This document shows positions 34,593 through 43,169 of a DNA stretch of 64,000 nt, in pieces. The DNA is from Prevotella sp. UBA2742 (GTDB taxonomy: Bacteria > Bacteroidota > Bacteroidia > Bacteroidales > Bacteroidaceae). Under the pieces are notes generated by a model. That model worked only from the letters and a program-made list of their open reading frames with translations, did no database searches and was not told the DNA's origin. The translations under genes were made by a program, and so were the position numbers. The number at the start of each line of letters is the position of its first letter. Position 1 is the first letter of the stretch. Location: NCBI GenBank assembly GCA_002353485.1, contig DEJS01000007.1:24327-88326 (forward strand), written 5' to 3'.

Positions 34593-36092
34593 TTACGAAT
34601 GTAGTTCAAGAATGAAGCGGGTGCCCTTAGTAAATAGTGGGTCAATCTCTAAGTCACCCTTCATCTTTAGAGCCATCTGCTTACAGATGGGTAGTCCAAG
34701 ACCGTCGCCCTGAGTAAGGTCTTTAACTTCGCGGAACGACTTGAATACCTCATTGCGATCTTCTTCGGAGATGAAAGAACCTGTATTGGAGATTAAGAAT
34801 TGGTGGGTGTGTGCACCACGCTTCTTGAAGTCGATTGCGATGTGTCCTCCCTCTGGCGTATAGAGGACTGCATTGTTAAGCAAGTGAGTAAGTATATGTG
34901 AGACGTATTCTTTATTGATACTAACACTCATTTTGGGGGCGTCAACCTTTACAGTTACATCGTTTTTGACACGGCATTTTATTTGTTCTGCCAGCTGTTC
35001 GCAGAAGGCAGGTATCTGTATCTCCTCCAACTCAACCTCGTCGTCAATGGTGCTTTCGAGTTCTGAAAGTGTCTGTATATGGTTGGAGAAATCTATGAGG
35101 GCCTTTACCTCAGGCTGTTTGGTATCGAGCTTTTTGAGCGTGGGCTCTAGCTGTGCTGCAATGTTGTTGATAAATTTAGCCTTGAGCGCATTGTTGTCGT
35201 TGGCTAAGCGAATGACCTTTTTCTGTTTGCGTGTTTGCACAATGAACCGCATCAGTACGATAGCTCCTACGACGAGGGCGATGGCCAATGCTGCAGCCAG
35301 AACACAGAGCCCAATGATAATGGTCATACGTGTGGTGAGCGAACTATCCTTATCGTCGATAGCCTTCTGATTGGCTGCTATCTGTTGCTTTAGCTCCTTC
35401 ATTTCGTCGGCATGTTTTAGTATAGTAGTGGAATCTTTCCATGCCATGTAACTGCTGTATGATTGTGCCACGATGTTGGCAGAATTACTGTGTCTGCCGT
35501 TGGTAATAAGTGTCTTATATGCTTCTTCAACCTTGTCGTACTCTTTAGAGGCTGTTAGTTTCTGAGCCATTTCCTTGAACACAGCATTGCCTTGGGCGTT
35601 CATGCCGAAGGTGTAATAATAGATAGCCTTAGTGTAGAGAAGGTCATTCTTGATGGTTTCGTCACTGGAGGCATTTGCATGGTTCTCAAGTGCCTTGAGT
35701 TGATCTTTAGCAGAGTCTAGCTTGCGCAGCTTGATATACATCTGCAGACGTTCCTTTGACGTATAGTAATATAACTGTGCCGTTTCGGACGGACTCTTTT
35801 TGCTAGCAATGACTTGCTGATCGATACGGCGTAACAAGTCGAAAGCTTCTTTGTAGTAGTTCTCCTTATAGTATAATTGTGTCGCTTTGACGCCACACTC
35901 TACACCCTGTTTCATTAGACCGCGGTTGACGTAGTCCTCGAAGGCACGGATGTAGTTGAAGCGAGCTGGTGCTACGTTCCCTTTTTCTGCCTCTTCGTCG
36001 GCACGTTGCTGTAGTGAGCTTTTCTCTTGTGCAGTGGCATAGGTGCAACAGAATAGCAAGCTCATGAATAGAATCAGAAACTTTCTTTTCAT
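34593..36092 (-). CDS. sensor histidine kinase-like protein lacking the phospho-acceptor His
   Basis: The 499-residue membrane protein has a signal peptide (LILFMSLLFCCTYATA), a periplasmic TPR-like helical region (about 25-220), a membrane segment (about 250-273), and a cytoplasmic kinase core. The H-box position reads KAKFINNIAAQLEPTLKKL, where kinases have F-x-N-x-S-H-E, so the His is Ala. The N-box (HLLNNAVLYTPEGG) and the G2 box (GDGLGLPICKQM) are present. The G1 box reads SNTGSFI instead of DxGxG. No response regulator is adjacent. It may bind nucleotide or a partner without autophosphorylating. Confidence 0.82.
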   Translation of the reverse strand: MKRKFLILFMSLLFCCTYATAQEKSSLQQRADEEAEKGNVAPARFNYIRAFEDYVNRGLMKQGVECGVKATQLYYKENYYKEAFDLLRRIDQQVIASKKSPSETAQLYYYTSKERLQMYIKLRKLDSAKDQLKALENHANASSDETIKNDLLYTKAIYYYTFGMNAQGNAVFKEMAQKLTASKEYDKVEEAYKTLITNGRHSNSANIVAQSYSSYMAWKDSTTILKHADEMKELKQQIAANQKAIDDKDSSLTTRMTIIIGLCVLAAALAIALVVGAIVLMRFIVQTRKQKKVIRLANDNNALKAKFINNIAAQLEPTLKKLDTKQPEVKALIDFSNHIQTLSELESTIDDEVELEEIQIPAFCEQLAEQIKCRVKNDVTVKVDAPKMSVSINKEYVSHILTHLLNNAVLYTPEGGHIAIDFKKRGAHTHQFLISNTGSFISEEDRNEVFKSFREVKDLTQGDGLGLPICKQMALKMKGDLEIDPLFTKGTRFILELHS

Positions 36093-36130
36093 ATTGAATT
36101 TGTCGTGGTTGTATATTATTATTCTGCGTG

Positions 36131-36162
36131 CAAAGTTAGGTATTTATTTTTTTCTTGCCAAA
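36131..36162 (-). promoter_or_regulatory. promoter of the kinase-like gene
   Basis: On the minus strand TTTG (36162-36159), a 20-bp spacer and TAACTTTG (36138-36131) match the consensus. The ATG at 36092 follows 38 bases later. Confidence 0.75.
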
Positions 36163-36178
36163 TATTCTATGTATTTTC

Positions 36179-36210
36179 TTTGGTAACCTGAAAAAATATC
36201 CTTATCTTTG
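36179..36210 (+). promoter_or_regulatory. promoter of cysE
   Basis: TTTG (36179-36182), a 20-bp spacer and TATCTTTG (36203-36210) match the consensus. A TTG start codon candidate lies inside this -7 box, which rules out the longer reading of cysE. Confidence 0.78.
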
Positions 36211-36234
36211 CCGTCAAAAAAAACTATTAAGGAA

Positions 36235-37152
36235 ATGGAAAAGCGAGTCAGCGAAGTAATACTACGTAATGTGGAATTGCTTTCGCATATGTCAGAGCAA
36301 GAGGTGGGCATGATGCCAGCCACCGAGGCTCCGCTGCCGTCGGTTGAGCAAGTAGAACGTATCGTTATGCTGGTAAAGAACATCATCTTTCCAGACTATA
36401 CAGGGAAACGGCAGTCTGACGAGTCTATACGTTCATTCAGCATTGGTGAATACATGGTAGAACTGCAACGTCGTCTAACGAAGCAGATAGCTCATGGCTT
36501 GCAGTTCTGTGAGGACTGTGAGCAAAATAAGACGAAGGAATGGACCTATAAGGAGGCTGAGCGTCTGTCATTGGATTTCATCGACACGTTGCCTGAGATA
36601 AAGCGCCTCATATATACTGACGTACAGGCTATGTTCGACAATGACCCTGCTGCCCCTAACTATGGCGAGGTTATATTTTGCTATCCTATTATTAATACGA
36701 TGATACACTATCGCATAGCCCATCGCTTGCATGAGCTGAGAGTGCCCGTGTTGCCACGTATCATCACTGAACAAGCCCATTCCGTAACGGGTATAGACAT
36801 CCACCCTGGGGCTCAGATAGGTGAGTATTTCGCCATAGATCATGGTACGGGTGTAGTGATAGGTGAGACGTGTATTATTGGCAACCATGTGACGCTATAT
36901 CAGGGCGTCACGTTGGGCGCCAAGAGTTTTAAGTACGATGAGCTTGGTAACATGCTGAATGTGCCGCGTCACCCCATTATCGAAGACTATGTGACAGTTT
37001 ACTCGAATGCCTCCATCTTGGGGCGTATCACTATTGGTCACCATTCTGTGATAGGCGGTAACATTTGGGTAACTAATAATGTGGCTCCCTACTCACGAAT
37101 TCAACAATCGAAAGCAGTGCAAAGCTCCTTTGAAGGTGGACTGGGTATCTGA
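36235..37152 (+). CDS. cysE: serine O-acetyltransferase
   Basis: It acetylates serine with acetyl-CoA, the first step of cysteine synthesis. The 305-residue protein has an N-terminal helical SAT domain and a C-terminal left-handed beta-helix with hexapeptide repeats. The conserved catalytic segment is DIHPGAQIGEYFAIDHGTGVVIGETCIIGN, followed by GVTLGAKS. It is of the longer Bacteroidales type. The C-terminus ends SSFEGGLGI, carrying the terminal Ile that in CysE enzymes docks into cysteine synthase. Confidence 0.94.
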   Translation: MEKRVSEVILRNVELLSHMSEQEVGMMPATEAPLPSVEQVERIVMLVKNIIFPDYTGKRQSDESIRSFSIGEYMVELQRRLTKQIAHGLQFCEDCEQNKTKEWTYKEAERLSLDFIDTLPEIKRLIYTDVQAMFDNDPAAPNYGEVIFCYPIINTMIHYRIAHRLHELRVPVLPRIITEQAHSVTGIDIHPGAQIGEYFAIDHGTGVVIGETCIIGNHVTLYQGVTLGAKSFKYDELGNMLNVPRHPIIEDYVTVYSNASILGRITIGHHSVIGGNIWVTNNVAPYSRIQQSKAVQSSFEGGLGI

Positions 37153-37170
37153 AATGTTGATAATTGAGAA

Positions 37171-37207
37171 CAAAAGAGACTTCCTTATTTAGAAGTCTCT
37201 TTTTTTG
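37171..37207. terminator. bidirectional terminator between cysE and the lipoprotein gene
   Basis: AGAGACTTC (37175-37183) pairs with GAAGTCTCT (37192-37200). On the plus strand it is followed by seven T; on the minus strand by TCTTTTG. The two flanking genes converge on it, 22 and 2 bases away. Confidence 0.85.
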
Positions 37208-37745
37208 CAATAGCTTTCGCGAACTCGCCGCTGGCATAGTAACGAAGTGCATTGCTTGAACGTGTAGGAGCATAATATGTCCTATAGAATGTCCAGTCAA
37301 AGCGGTTGTCGTAGTACAGCTCGAAGCTTACGTCACGCGAAGTCCCATCGTCCATGTAACCCCAAAAGCGGTTGACATCTAATCCATAGTCGTAGATAGA
37401 CACTGTGTTCCAACTGTCGGCATAGTATATATATATTACGCCCCTATCCACTTCCCATTCAAAGTCACAGTAGTAGTAGTTCTCGCGAGGGCTGTTTACG
37501 TTATAATCTACTTCATAGCCCACACCACCATAGTTGTCGTAGCGTTCGAAATACATCGTCGTGCGGTAACTATTGCCACGCATGTTAAAACGGTCATAGA
37601 AGTATGTATCAATATATCCAGTCCAAGTACCCTCCAACACACCGGCTTCGCGACGGTCTTGGCGGTCAGAATCTTCGACCCAGTCACAGCTAGTGAACGT
37701 AGTGACCATAAAAGTCATCATTAGTAACGTATAAATCTTCTTCAT
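37185..37745 (-). CDS. Tyr/Asp-rich lipoprotein of unknown function
   Basis: The 186-residue predicted lipoprotein has the signal MKKIYTLLMMTFMVTTFTSC, with the lipid Cys at about residue 20, followed by DWVEDSDR, acidic enough to fit a surface-export signal. The mature part starts with GVLEGTWTGYI and is unusually rich in Tyr, Asp and Trp, with alternating patterns suggesting a small beta-barrel or lipocalin-like fold. I do not recognise a family beyond that. Its stop lies inside the shared terminator with cysE. Confidence 0.72.
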   Translation of the reverse strand: MKKIYTLLMMTFMVTTFTSCDWVEDSDRQDRREAGVLEGTWTGYIDTYFYDRFNMRGNSYRTTMYFERYDNYGGVGYEVDYNVNSPRENYYYCDFEWEVDRGVIYIYYADSWNTVSIYDYGLDVNRFWGYMDDGTSRDVSFELYYDNRFDWTFYRTYYAPTRSSNALRYYASGEFAKAIAKKETSK

Positions 37746-37851
37746 AGTCGTTATGGATTAATAATTGTTCAACATTTGTCTTTTGATCTCTTTTACACTG
37801 CAAAATTACAAACGGTTTTGCTATGATACAAGTTTTTTTTCCTAATTTAGG

Positions 37852-37867
37852 GTAGGGAATTCCCTAC
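37852..37867. promoter_or_regulatory. perfect 16-bp palindrome, possible operator
   Basis: GTAGGGAATTCCCTAC is its own reverse complement. It lies 44 bp upstream of the lipoprotein -7 box, within reach of an activator or repressor dimer. No T-run follows, so it is not a terminator. Confidence 0.4.
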
Positions 37868-38018
37868 TTGTGTAGAAATTTTTTATAAATAGTGAAGATT
37901 TTAGAAGAAAAACATTGCCATTTCAAAAACAATTTGTAAATTTACCACGTGAAATTAATTTGACTAGTGTAGAATAACGATTTCTTTTCCATTATTAATA
38001 CTATCATTAGAAAGTAAG

Positions 38019-38060
38019 GAAGCGGCATGATTGTGAAATCCCGCCGCTTCGTCTTTTTTT
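38019..38060 (+). terminator. hairpin with plus-strand T-run downstream of the permease gene
   Basis: GAAGCGGC (38019-38026) pairs with GCCGCTTC (38043-38050). On the plus strand GTCTTTTTTT follows, which makes a good terminator although no plus-strand gene is seen upstream. On the minus strand only CTTACTTTCT follows, so it would be a weaker end for the permease transcript. Confidence 0.5.
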
Positions 38061-38061
38061 A

Positions 38062-39348
38062 TTACTCATCATTCTCTTTCTTCTTTCCAAATTCTGGGTC
38101 GACCTTTATAAGTGCCGTTACTGCGAAAGTTATGGTGCAAAGGGCCATCACGATGATGAAGAAGGTACGATATCCCAGAATGTCCTTCATCCAGCCTGAC
38201 AACATGCCAGGAAGCATAAGTCCCAAATAAGAGATAGCTGTGCAGAAGGCGTAGTGTGACGTCTGGAATGACCCTTTAGAGAAGTAAAGCATGTATAGGG
38301 TAAGTGCGGTAAATCCAATACCGTAGCCAAATTGTTCGATAAACAGACAAGAGCTGATGATGAACAGATTTTCGGGCATGGCATAGCTCATGTAAACATA
38401 AACGATGTCAGGCAACGTGATGGCGCACACCATAGGCCATAACCACCGTTTGAATCCGTCGCGCCCTGCTAACATGCCACCCAAAATACCGCCAAGTGTC
38501 AGTCCGATTACTCCCACGGTGCCGCTTGCTAATCCGAACTCCTGTGGTGACAATCCTAGTCCGCCGGCAGAATGGGGACGCATAAGGAACGTCACACTCA
38601 TCTTGGTAAGCAACGCTTCTGGAAAACGATAGAACAGCAGGAACAGCATGGCGTAGAGCATCTGAAGTTTAGGCAGCTTCTGAAAGAATGTCTTAAAGGC
38701 TGTTATCACCCCTGCCATTACCTCGCGGGTATTGGTTTTGTGAGGAATGTCGCGTGTAGCACGAGGCATGATGTAGCTGTGGTAGAGCCATATGGCAATG
38801 AACAATGCTGCCAGTCCGTAGAACATCAGGCACCAAGTATATGCTATTTGATGCCGGAACATGACCTGTAACACCCCAGCAACAGGTATGAGCACACCAT
38901 TACCAAAGATGACAGCCAGACGGTAGAAAGTGTTACGTATGCCTACAAACCACACTTGCTGGTGGTCGTCCAACTCGAGCATATAATAGCCGTCAGCAGC
39001 GATGTCGTGTGTGGCACTGGAGAAGGCCATGAGGAAAAAGAAAGCCATGGTACCCTGAAACCAGAACGGTGTGTTCAGCGTGAAGGCCACGCCAGCCAGC
39101 GACGATCCCAATAGGAGCTGCATGGCAAGTACCCACCAGCGCTTGGTGCGGTATAGGTCGACAAAGGGACTCCATAGGGGTTTAATGACCCACGGTAGCC
39201 CCAACCATCCAGTATAGAGGGCAATGTCTGTATCGGTTAGTCCAAGCTGCATATACATGACGACAGCTACAGTCATAACCACCACATTGGGTAGTCCTTC
39301 GGCAATATAAAGGGTCGGAATCCACGACCAAGGATTTCTTTGTTTCAT
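38062..39348 (-). CDS. AmpG-like MFS permease (probable muropeptide importer)
   Basis: The 428-residue inner-membrane protein has about twelve helices and resembles the AmpG/PAT branch of the major facilitator superfamily. It begins NPWSWIPTLYIAEGLPNVVV, and GWLGLPWVIKPLWSPFVD is the characteristic loop motif. AmpG proteins import anhydro-muropeptides for cell wall recycling. Here that role is an inference from family and neighbour, because the gene lies 48 bp downstream of a large protein with a SpoIID/LytB domain on the same strand. Confidence 0.84.
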   Translation of the reverse strand: MKQRNPWSWIPTLYIAEGLPNVVVMTVAVVMYMQLGLTDTDIALYTGWLGLPWVIKPLWSPFVDLYRTKRWWVLAMQLLLGSSLAGVAFTLNTPFWFQGTMAFFFLMAFSSATHDIAADGYYMLELDDHQQVWFVGIRNTFYRLAVIFGNGVLIPVAGVLQVMFRHQIAYTWCLMFYGLAALFIAIWLYHSYIMPRATRDIPHKTNTREVMAGVITAFKTFFQKLPKLQMLYAMLFLLFYRFPEALLTKMSVTFLMRPHSAGGLGLSPQEFGLASGTVGVIGLTLGGILGGMLAGRDGFKRWLWPMVCAITLPDIVYVYMSYAMPENLFIISSCLFIEQFGYGIGFTALTLYMLYFSKGSFQTSHYAFCTAISYLGLMLPGMLSGWMKDILGYRTFFIIVMALCTITFAVTALIKVDPEFGKKKENDE

Positions 39349-39396
39349 TTCTATTCTCGTTTTTCTTTCTTGATTATACTTGAAATGTTAATACTC

Positions 39397-42300
39397 TTAA
39401 TATATCTTCTTTATCTGAGCGTCTCTATAATAGTGCAGCAAAATCTGCTCATAGCTGTAACCCTGTTGTCCCATGACGGCAGCGCCTATCTGGCAGAGTC
39501 CAACACCATGCCCCCATCCCTTGCCGTGCAGGAGAAAGCCTTTTGCCGTCTTTTCGACTTCGAAGGCAGAGCTGTACAAATGGCTCTTACTCAGGATACG
39601 GCGTATCTCAAGTTCCTTGCCTATGGTGAGCGTCTTCTTGGTACCGACTATCTTCAATTTCCAAATGCGCCCGCTCTTGCCTCGTTCTACGGGTATAAGG
39701 TCTGTTACCTGTCCTAAATCCTCTTTCAAATTCGTGTTGATGAGCCTTGAAATCTCATCAACAGTATATTCTACGGTCCAGTGATAGAAGTCGTTAGTCT
39801 CAAGGTCGTAGTCGTTCAATACCTGTGCAAGTATACTCTTGTCAGTGGTGTTGCAGAATGGGTCTTCAACACTCACAAGGTAGGGTTTGGGAGTGTCTTC
39901 CCAGCAGTACTGGAACTCCTCCGTTTTACCACCACAGCACTTTGAAAAGCGTGCGTCGCATATTTCATCGCCATAGCACAATATCTGTCCACAGGTTGCA
40001 TTTAGAGCCAATTCTACATTCTTGCTGGTTTGCTTGGTGATGCCCTGATAACGCTGGCAGTGGTCGTCTGCACAGACATCAAATATGGTGTGGTCTTCGC
40101 GGTCGTACCAGCGTATGAGTTCATCGTCTTTTTTCTGGAACGAGAAGAAACCAGCCTTCTGCTCTTGGTTTTCCTCCCTACGCTTCATCTGTGCTAACAG
40201 CCACGAACGCGAGATGACGGCATGTGCTTTCAGCAGTTCCAGTCCTGCAGTAGCCTTCATCTCGCTGGAAATGACGCTGGCCAGGTATTGCTCTACAGGT
40301 AGTTCGTTGATGGCTGTTATCTTGTCGGCTTCTACCACCAGTCTCAGCGTGCCCAGGAAAGTTTGCGTTTCCTTTCGCTCCCAGTGGAAGTTGACACCTA
40401 TGGTAACGTCAGACAGCGAGAACGAGGCGTTCTGCTGCTGTGGGGTAAAGGTTAGCTCGCGGTATTGATTGCCATTCCACAGGATGCCACCCTCAGAGAA
40501 TTCTACCGTCTGTTGCCCCTCAATAGTCTCCCCTTTGGCTGTATAGGCACCGTTCAGGGCAAAGTTTATCTTCTGAGCGCTAACGATGCCCACCTTGACA
40601 TTTGGCTGCTCCTGATTCTTGTTGCTCTGAGGCTTATTGGCAGTCTGTTTCAACCGCAGTGCCACATCGTGGGCTTGTTCAGTAGTTAGCGACACTTCGT
40701 GCAGTATTTCTAAGGCCAGTTCAGAGGTCAGCCTATGGAAATCTTCTTCGCGTGGAGTAATTAGCAGCCCTCCCATGTCTACAGCACCAGGGCTAATCAT
40801 ATATTGCTCATAGCATTCGGGGCGGTGCTTTCTGCGTGGTAGTACCACGCTAAGTAAATCGTCACCCTGGCGCCATGCAATAATGTTCATCATGGGTTCG
40901 TCGTTTCTCTTTCCGAAGAATGCAGAGCCATCGTTTTTGTGGGATATAACAGGCAGACAGTCGTAAAGCATATTGAACAGACGCTCGCCTTCATCCGTGG
41001 CTTGCGTCTTGATGAGGAATGCAGTGGCAGGATAGTCAGGGATAAACCATATACCCTCGCCTTCGTTCGAGGTGACAATCTCGGTTAGGCTACGGTTCAG
41101 CCGCTGCCATGAAGCTTGCAGGGGTAGTATGCCGCTGCTGACAGCCTGTAGGTGGGCATGGTCGGGCGCAGAAGCACCGCAGTAAGGACCGTTGTATAAT
41201 AAAGTCAGGTCTGGATTGCACTGTGCCAGTTTCAGCATTTCACCATACATAGGCCTGATGCGTTGTGGCTGGTGTCGTAATGAGGGAAGCGTGAAGTGGA
41301 CGGGCAGTATGGGGTAGGGGTTGACCAATAGTTCGTAGTCATTGTCTACCACCCTTCGCATTTGCTGTTGTGGACGATTTTGCGCACAGAGGAAGCAAGG
41401 CCGCTCGCTAATGCTCTTGGTGTCAATCTTGGCGCCTGTAGAGCGTATGCGGGCAGGGTTCCACTGTGCAGTCAGCGTGAACTCGTCGTTGACCAGCTCT
41501 TTGGTCTGTACCAGTTCCAAGTCGCGATAGCGCTGGCGTACCTCCTCCCATACCTCCAGTTGTCGTGTGAAGAAACGCATGGGCGCAGACAGGTTCATAC
41601 GATCTTCTTTCCCCATAGCCATACGTTGCCTGGCTTTTAGCTCGATGGTACGCAGACGGTCTTTGTACAGGTTGTTGGCATTAATTTTCTCTATGCTGAG
41701 GGCTGCATCCGAATTGCCTCCCCAGCGTCGGCACAGGTAAAGCTCAGTGAAGATGCGTCCTATGCGGTAGCGTCGTGAGAACATCAGCCCCAGCGCATAG
41801 TCCTCACCATAAGAGGTGTTAGGGAAACCAATGCTTCGCAGCAAGGGGGTGAAGAAAGCTCTTGGTGCCCCCAGACCGTTAATGCGCATGGCGTTATTAG
41901 GCCCGTTCTCGTCAGTCCATTCCTTGTGGTCTATCAATCCAGGAGGAAGTGTGTTCAGCTCGAAGTCACACATGCGGTAGGAGCCTATTACCATAGCGGC
42001 TTTTTGCTTATAGAATGCGTCGACGATGGTCTGAAGCGTCTTGGGCGAAGAATACAGGTCGTCAGAATCTAACTGCACGGCAAAGCGTCCGCAATGAGTA
42101 CTGTACACAGCCTCGTTCCAGCAGCCTCCTATACCAAGATCGTGACGCTCTGGGACGATGACCTTCAACTTGTCTCCCCACCGTGATGCCATGTTTTGTA
42201 GAATTTCGGCAGTGCCGTCGGTAGAGTGGTTGTCCACCACGATGACGTTGTATTTGAAGCTGGCCTTCTGCCCCAGGGCACTCTCCACGGCATCCTTAAT

Positions 42301-43035
42301 GGTTTTGGCTCTATTATAAACGGGGATAACTACAGAGGCTTCCATCTCGAACTCCTGTTCGTTGAAGTCTATGTCCTGATATTGCGATACATTCAATAGT
42401 GCTCCTGTCTCTTTGAGATGCGCCGTACAGGCCTGTTCCATTTCTATTTGGACAGCCCTGTTGGCAGGATTCACGTAGTCGAACTGCTTCTCGCCAGAGG
42501 CGCGCATGTCCAATTCTTCCTCAGTATACAAATACTCGTTAAGGTGCAGCAACTGTCCTTCACGACTCAAAAACAACCGTAGGTCGTAGAACCCGGCATA
42601 TAGGTAGTTGCGTTCATGGTCACTGGTGGCATATTTATGCATCAGTGCTGTGGGTATGAGTACCAACGGCCCGAAGTCAAAGTCGTCGCGCAACGATCCT
42701 TCCTGATAGTCAATGACCGGGTGTGGCTTCCGTTCGCCATTCTCTATCGTATAGCGGTCGGCATACACCATGGCGGCACCAGTGTCTGTTGCCACCAGCA
42801 TCAGCCGCTCCAAGGCGCCCTTGCCCAGATTCAGTGGCTGTGGCTTCAATGTCAGTAGTACAAAGTCGGCAACAGCCTGCTCTGCCACGTTCATCAGCAC
42901 ATCGTCTGATTGTAGGGGTTGATTCTCGAGCAGGAATACGTGTCGCACCAGCGTGCTTTCTTCTAACTGTTTGACGGTGTGTGTCATTTCGCTTGCGTTG
43001 TGGCAAGACAGGAAACAGTCTATTTTCTGTGTCAT
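39397..43035 (-). CDS. fusion: GT2-like, GT2, DUF4922 (HIT/GalT-like) and SpoIID/LytB domains
   Basis: The 1212-residue protein has no signal peptide. Residues 1-210 look like a degenerate GT-A domain. Residues 230-460 form a family 2 glycosyltransferase (VVIPVYNRAKT; DxD in QLDSDDLY at 321-328; EDYALGLMFSRRYRIG). Residues 475-800 match DUF4922, with CFLC at 547-550 and a HxHxQ motif in DHAHLQ at 625-630, like GalT and Ap4A phosphorylases. Residues 810-1212 form a SpoIID/LytB domain with the catalytic-type Glu in ISSEMKA (925) and KAHAVISRSWLL. The start is at 43035 because the earlier Met lies upstream of the -7 box. The AmpG-like gene follows. The joint role is unknown, perhaps cell wall fragment processing. 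Confidence 0.85.
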   Translation of the reverse strand: MTQKIDCFLSCHNASEMTHTVKQLEESTLVRHVFLLENQPLQSDDVLMNVAEQAVADFVLLTLKPQPLNLGKGALERLMLVATDTGAAMVYADRYTIENGERKPHPVIDYQEGSLRDDFDFGPLVLIPTALMHKYATSDHERNYLYAGFYDLRLFLSREGQLLHLNEYLYTEEELDMRASGEKQFDYVNPANRAVQIEMEQACTAHLKETGALLNVSQYQDIDFNEQEFEMEASVVIPVYNRAKTIKDAVESALGQKASFKYNVIVVDNHSTDGTAEILQNMASRWGDKLKVIVPERHDLGIGGCWNEAVYSTHCGRFAVQLDSDDLYSSPKTLQTIVDAFYKQKAAMVIGSYRMCDFELNTLPPGLIDHKEWTDENGPNNAMRINGLGAPRAFFTPLLRSIGFPNTSYGEDYALGLMFSRRYRIGRIFTELYLCRRWGGNSDAALSIEKINANNLYKDRLRTIELKARQRMAMGKEDRMNLSAPMRFFTRQLEVWEEVRQRYRDLELVQTKELVNDEFTLTAQWNPARIRSTGAKIDTKSISERPCFLCAQNRPQQQMRRVVDNDYELLVNPYPILPVHFTLPSLRHQPQRIRPMYGEMLKLAQCNPDLTLLYNGPYCGASAPDHAHLQAVSSGILPLQASWQRLNRSLTEIVTSNEGEGIWFIPDYPATAFLIKTQATDEGERLFNMLYDCLPVISHKNDGSAFFGKRNDEPMMNIIAWRQGDDLLSVVLPRRKHRPECYEQYMISPGAVDMGGLLITPREEDFHRLTSELALEILHEVSLTTEQAHDVALRLKQTANKPQSNKNQEQPNVKVGIVSAQKINFALNGAYTAKGETIEGQQTVEFSEGGILWNGNQYRELTFTPQQQNASFSLSDVTIGVNFHWERKETQTFLGTLRLVVEADKITAINELPVEQYLASVISSEMKATAGLELLKAHAVISRSWLLAQMKRREENQEQKAGFFSFQKKDDELIRWYDREDHTIFDVCADDHCQRYQGITKQTSKNVELALNATCGQILCYGDEICDARFSKCCGGKTEEFQYCWEDTPKPYLVSVEDPFCNTTDKSILAQVLNDYDLETNDFYHWTVEYTVDEISRLINTNLKEDLGQVTDLIPVERGKSGRIWKLKIVGTKKTLTIGKELEIRRILSKSHLYSSAFEVEKTAKGFLLHGKGWGHGVGLCQIGAAVMGQQGYSYEQILLHYYRDAQIKKIY

Positions 43036-43063
43036 AATGGGCGCTTTTTTATTCAATTGGGCG

Positions 43064-43071
43064 CAAAGGTA
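43064..43071 (-). promoter_or_regulatory. -7 box of the DUF4922-SpoIID fusion gene
   Basis: On the minus strand the sequence reads TACCTTTG, 28 bases before the ATG at 43035. It is divergent from the rlmN promoter about 90 bp away. Confidence 0.65.
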
Positions 43072-43157
43072 CGTAATTTCCAGCACTTTTTACCCATTTT
43101 CCCTTTAAAAGAATTTAATTCTTCTCACAAATTTGGGATTTCCTACACTTTTATTTG

Positions 43158-43165
43158 TACCTTTG
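43158..43165 (+). promoter_or_regulatory. -7 box of rlmN
   Basis: TACCTTTG lies four bases before the GTG at 43170. TTTG at 43132-43135 may be the -33 box, with a rather long 22-bp spacer. Confidence 0.6.
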
Positions 43166-43169
43166 CAGC

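Larger units (their letters stand above)
37746..38061. other. AT-rich intergenic region, no gene seen
   Basis: This 316-bp stretch contains a minus-strand -7 box TAATTTTG (37808-37801) for the lipoprotein gene, a perfect 16-bp palindrome GTAGGGAATTCCCTAC (37852-37867), and a hairpin at 38019-38050. No reading frame or RNA gene could be recognised between them. Confidence 0.6.
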
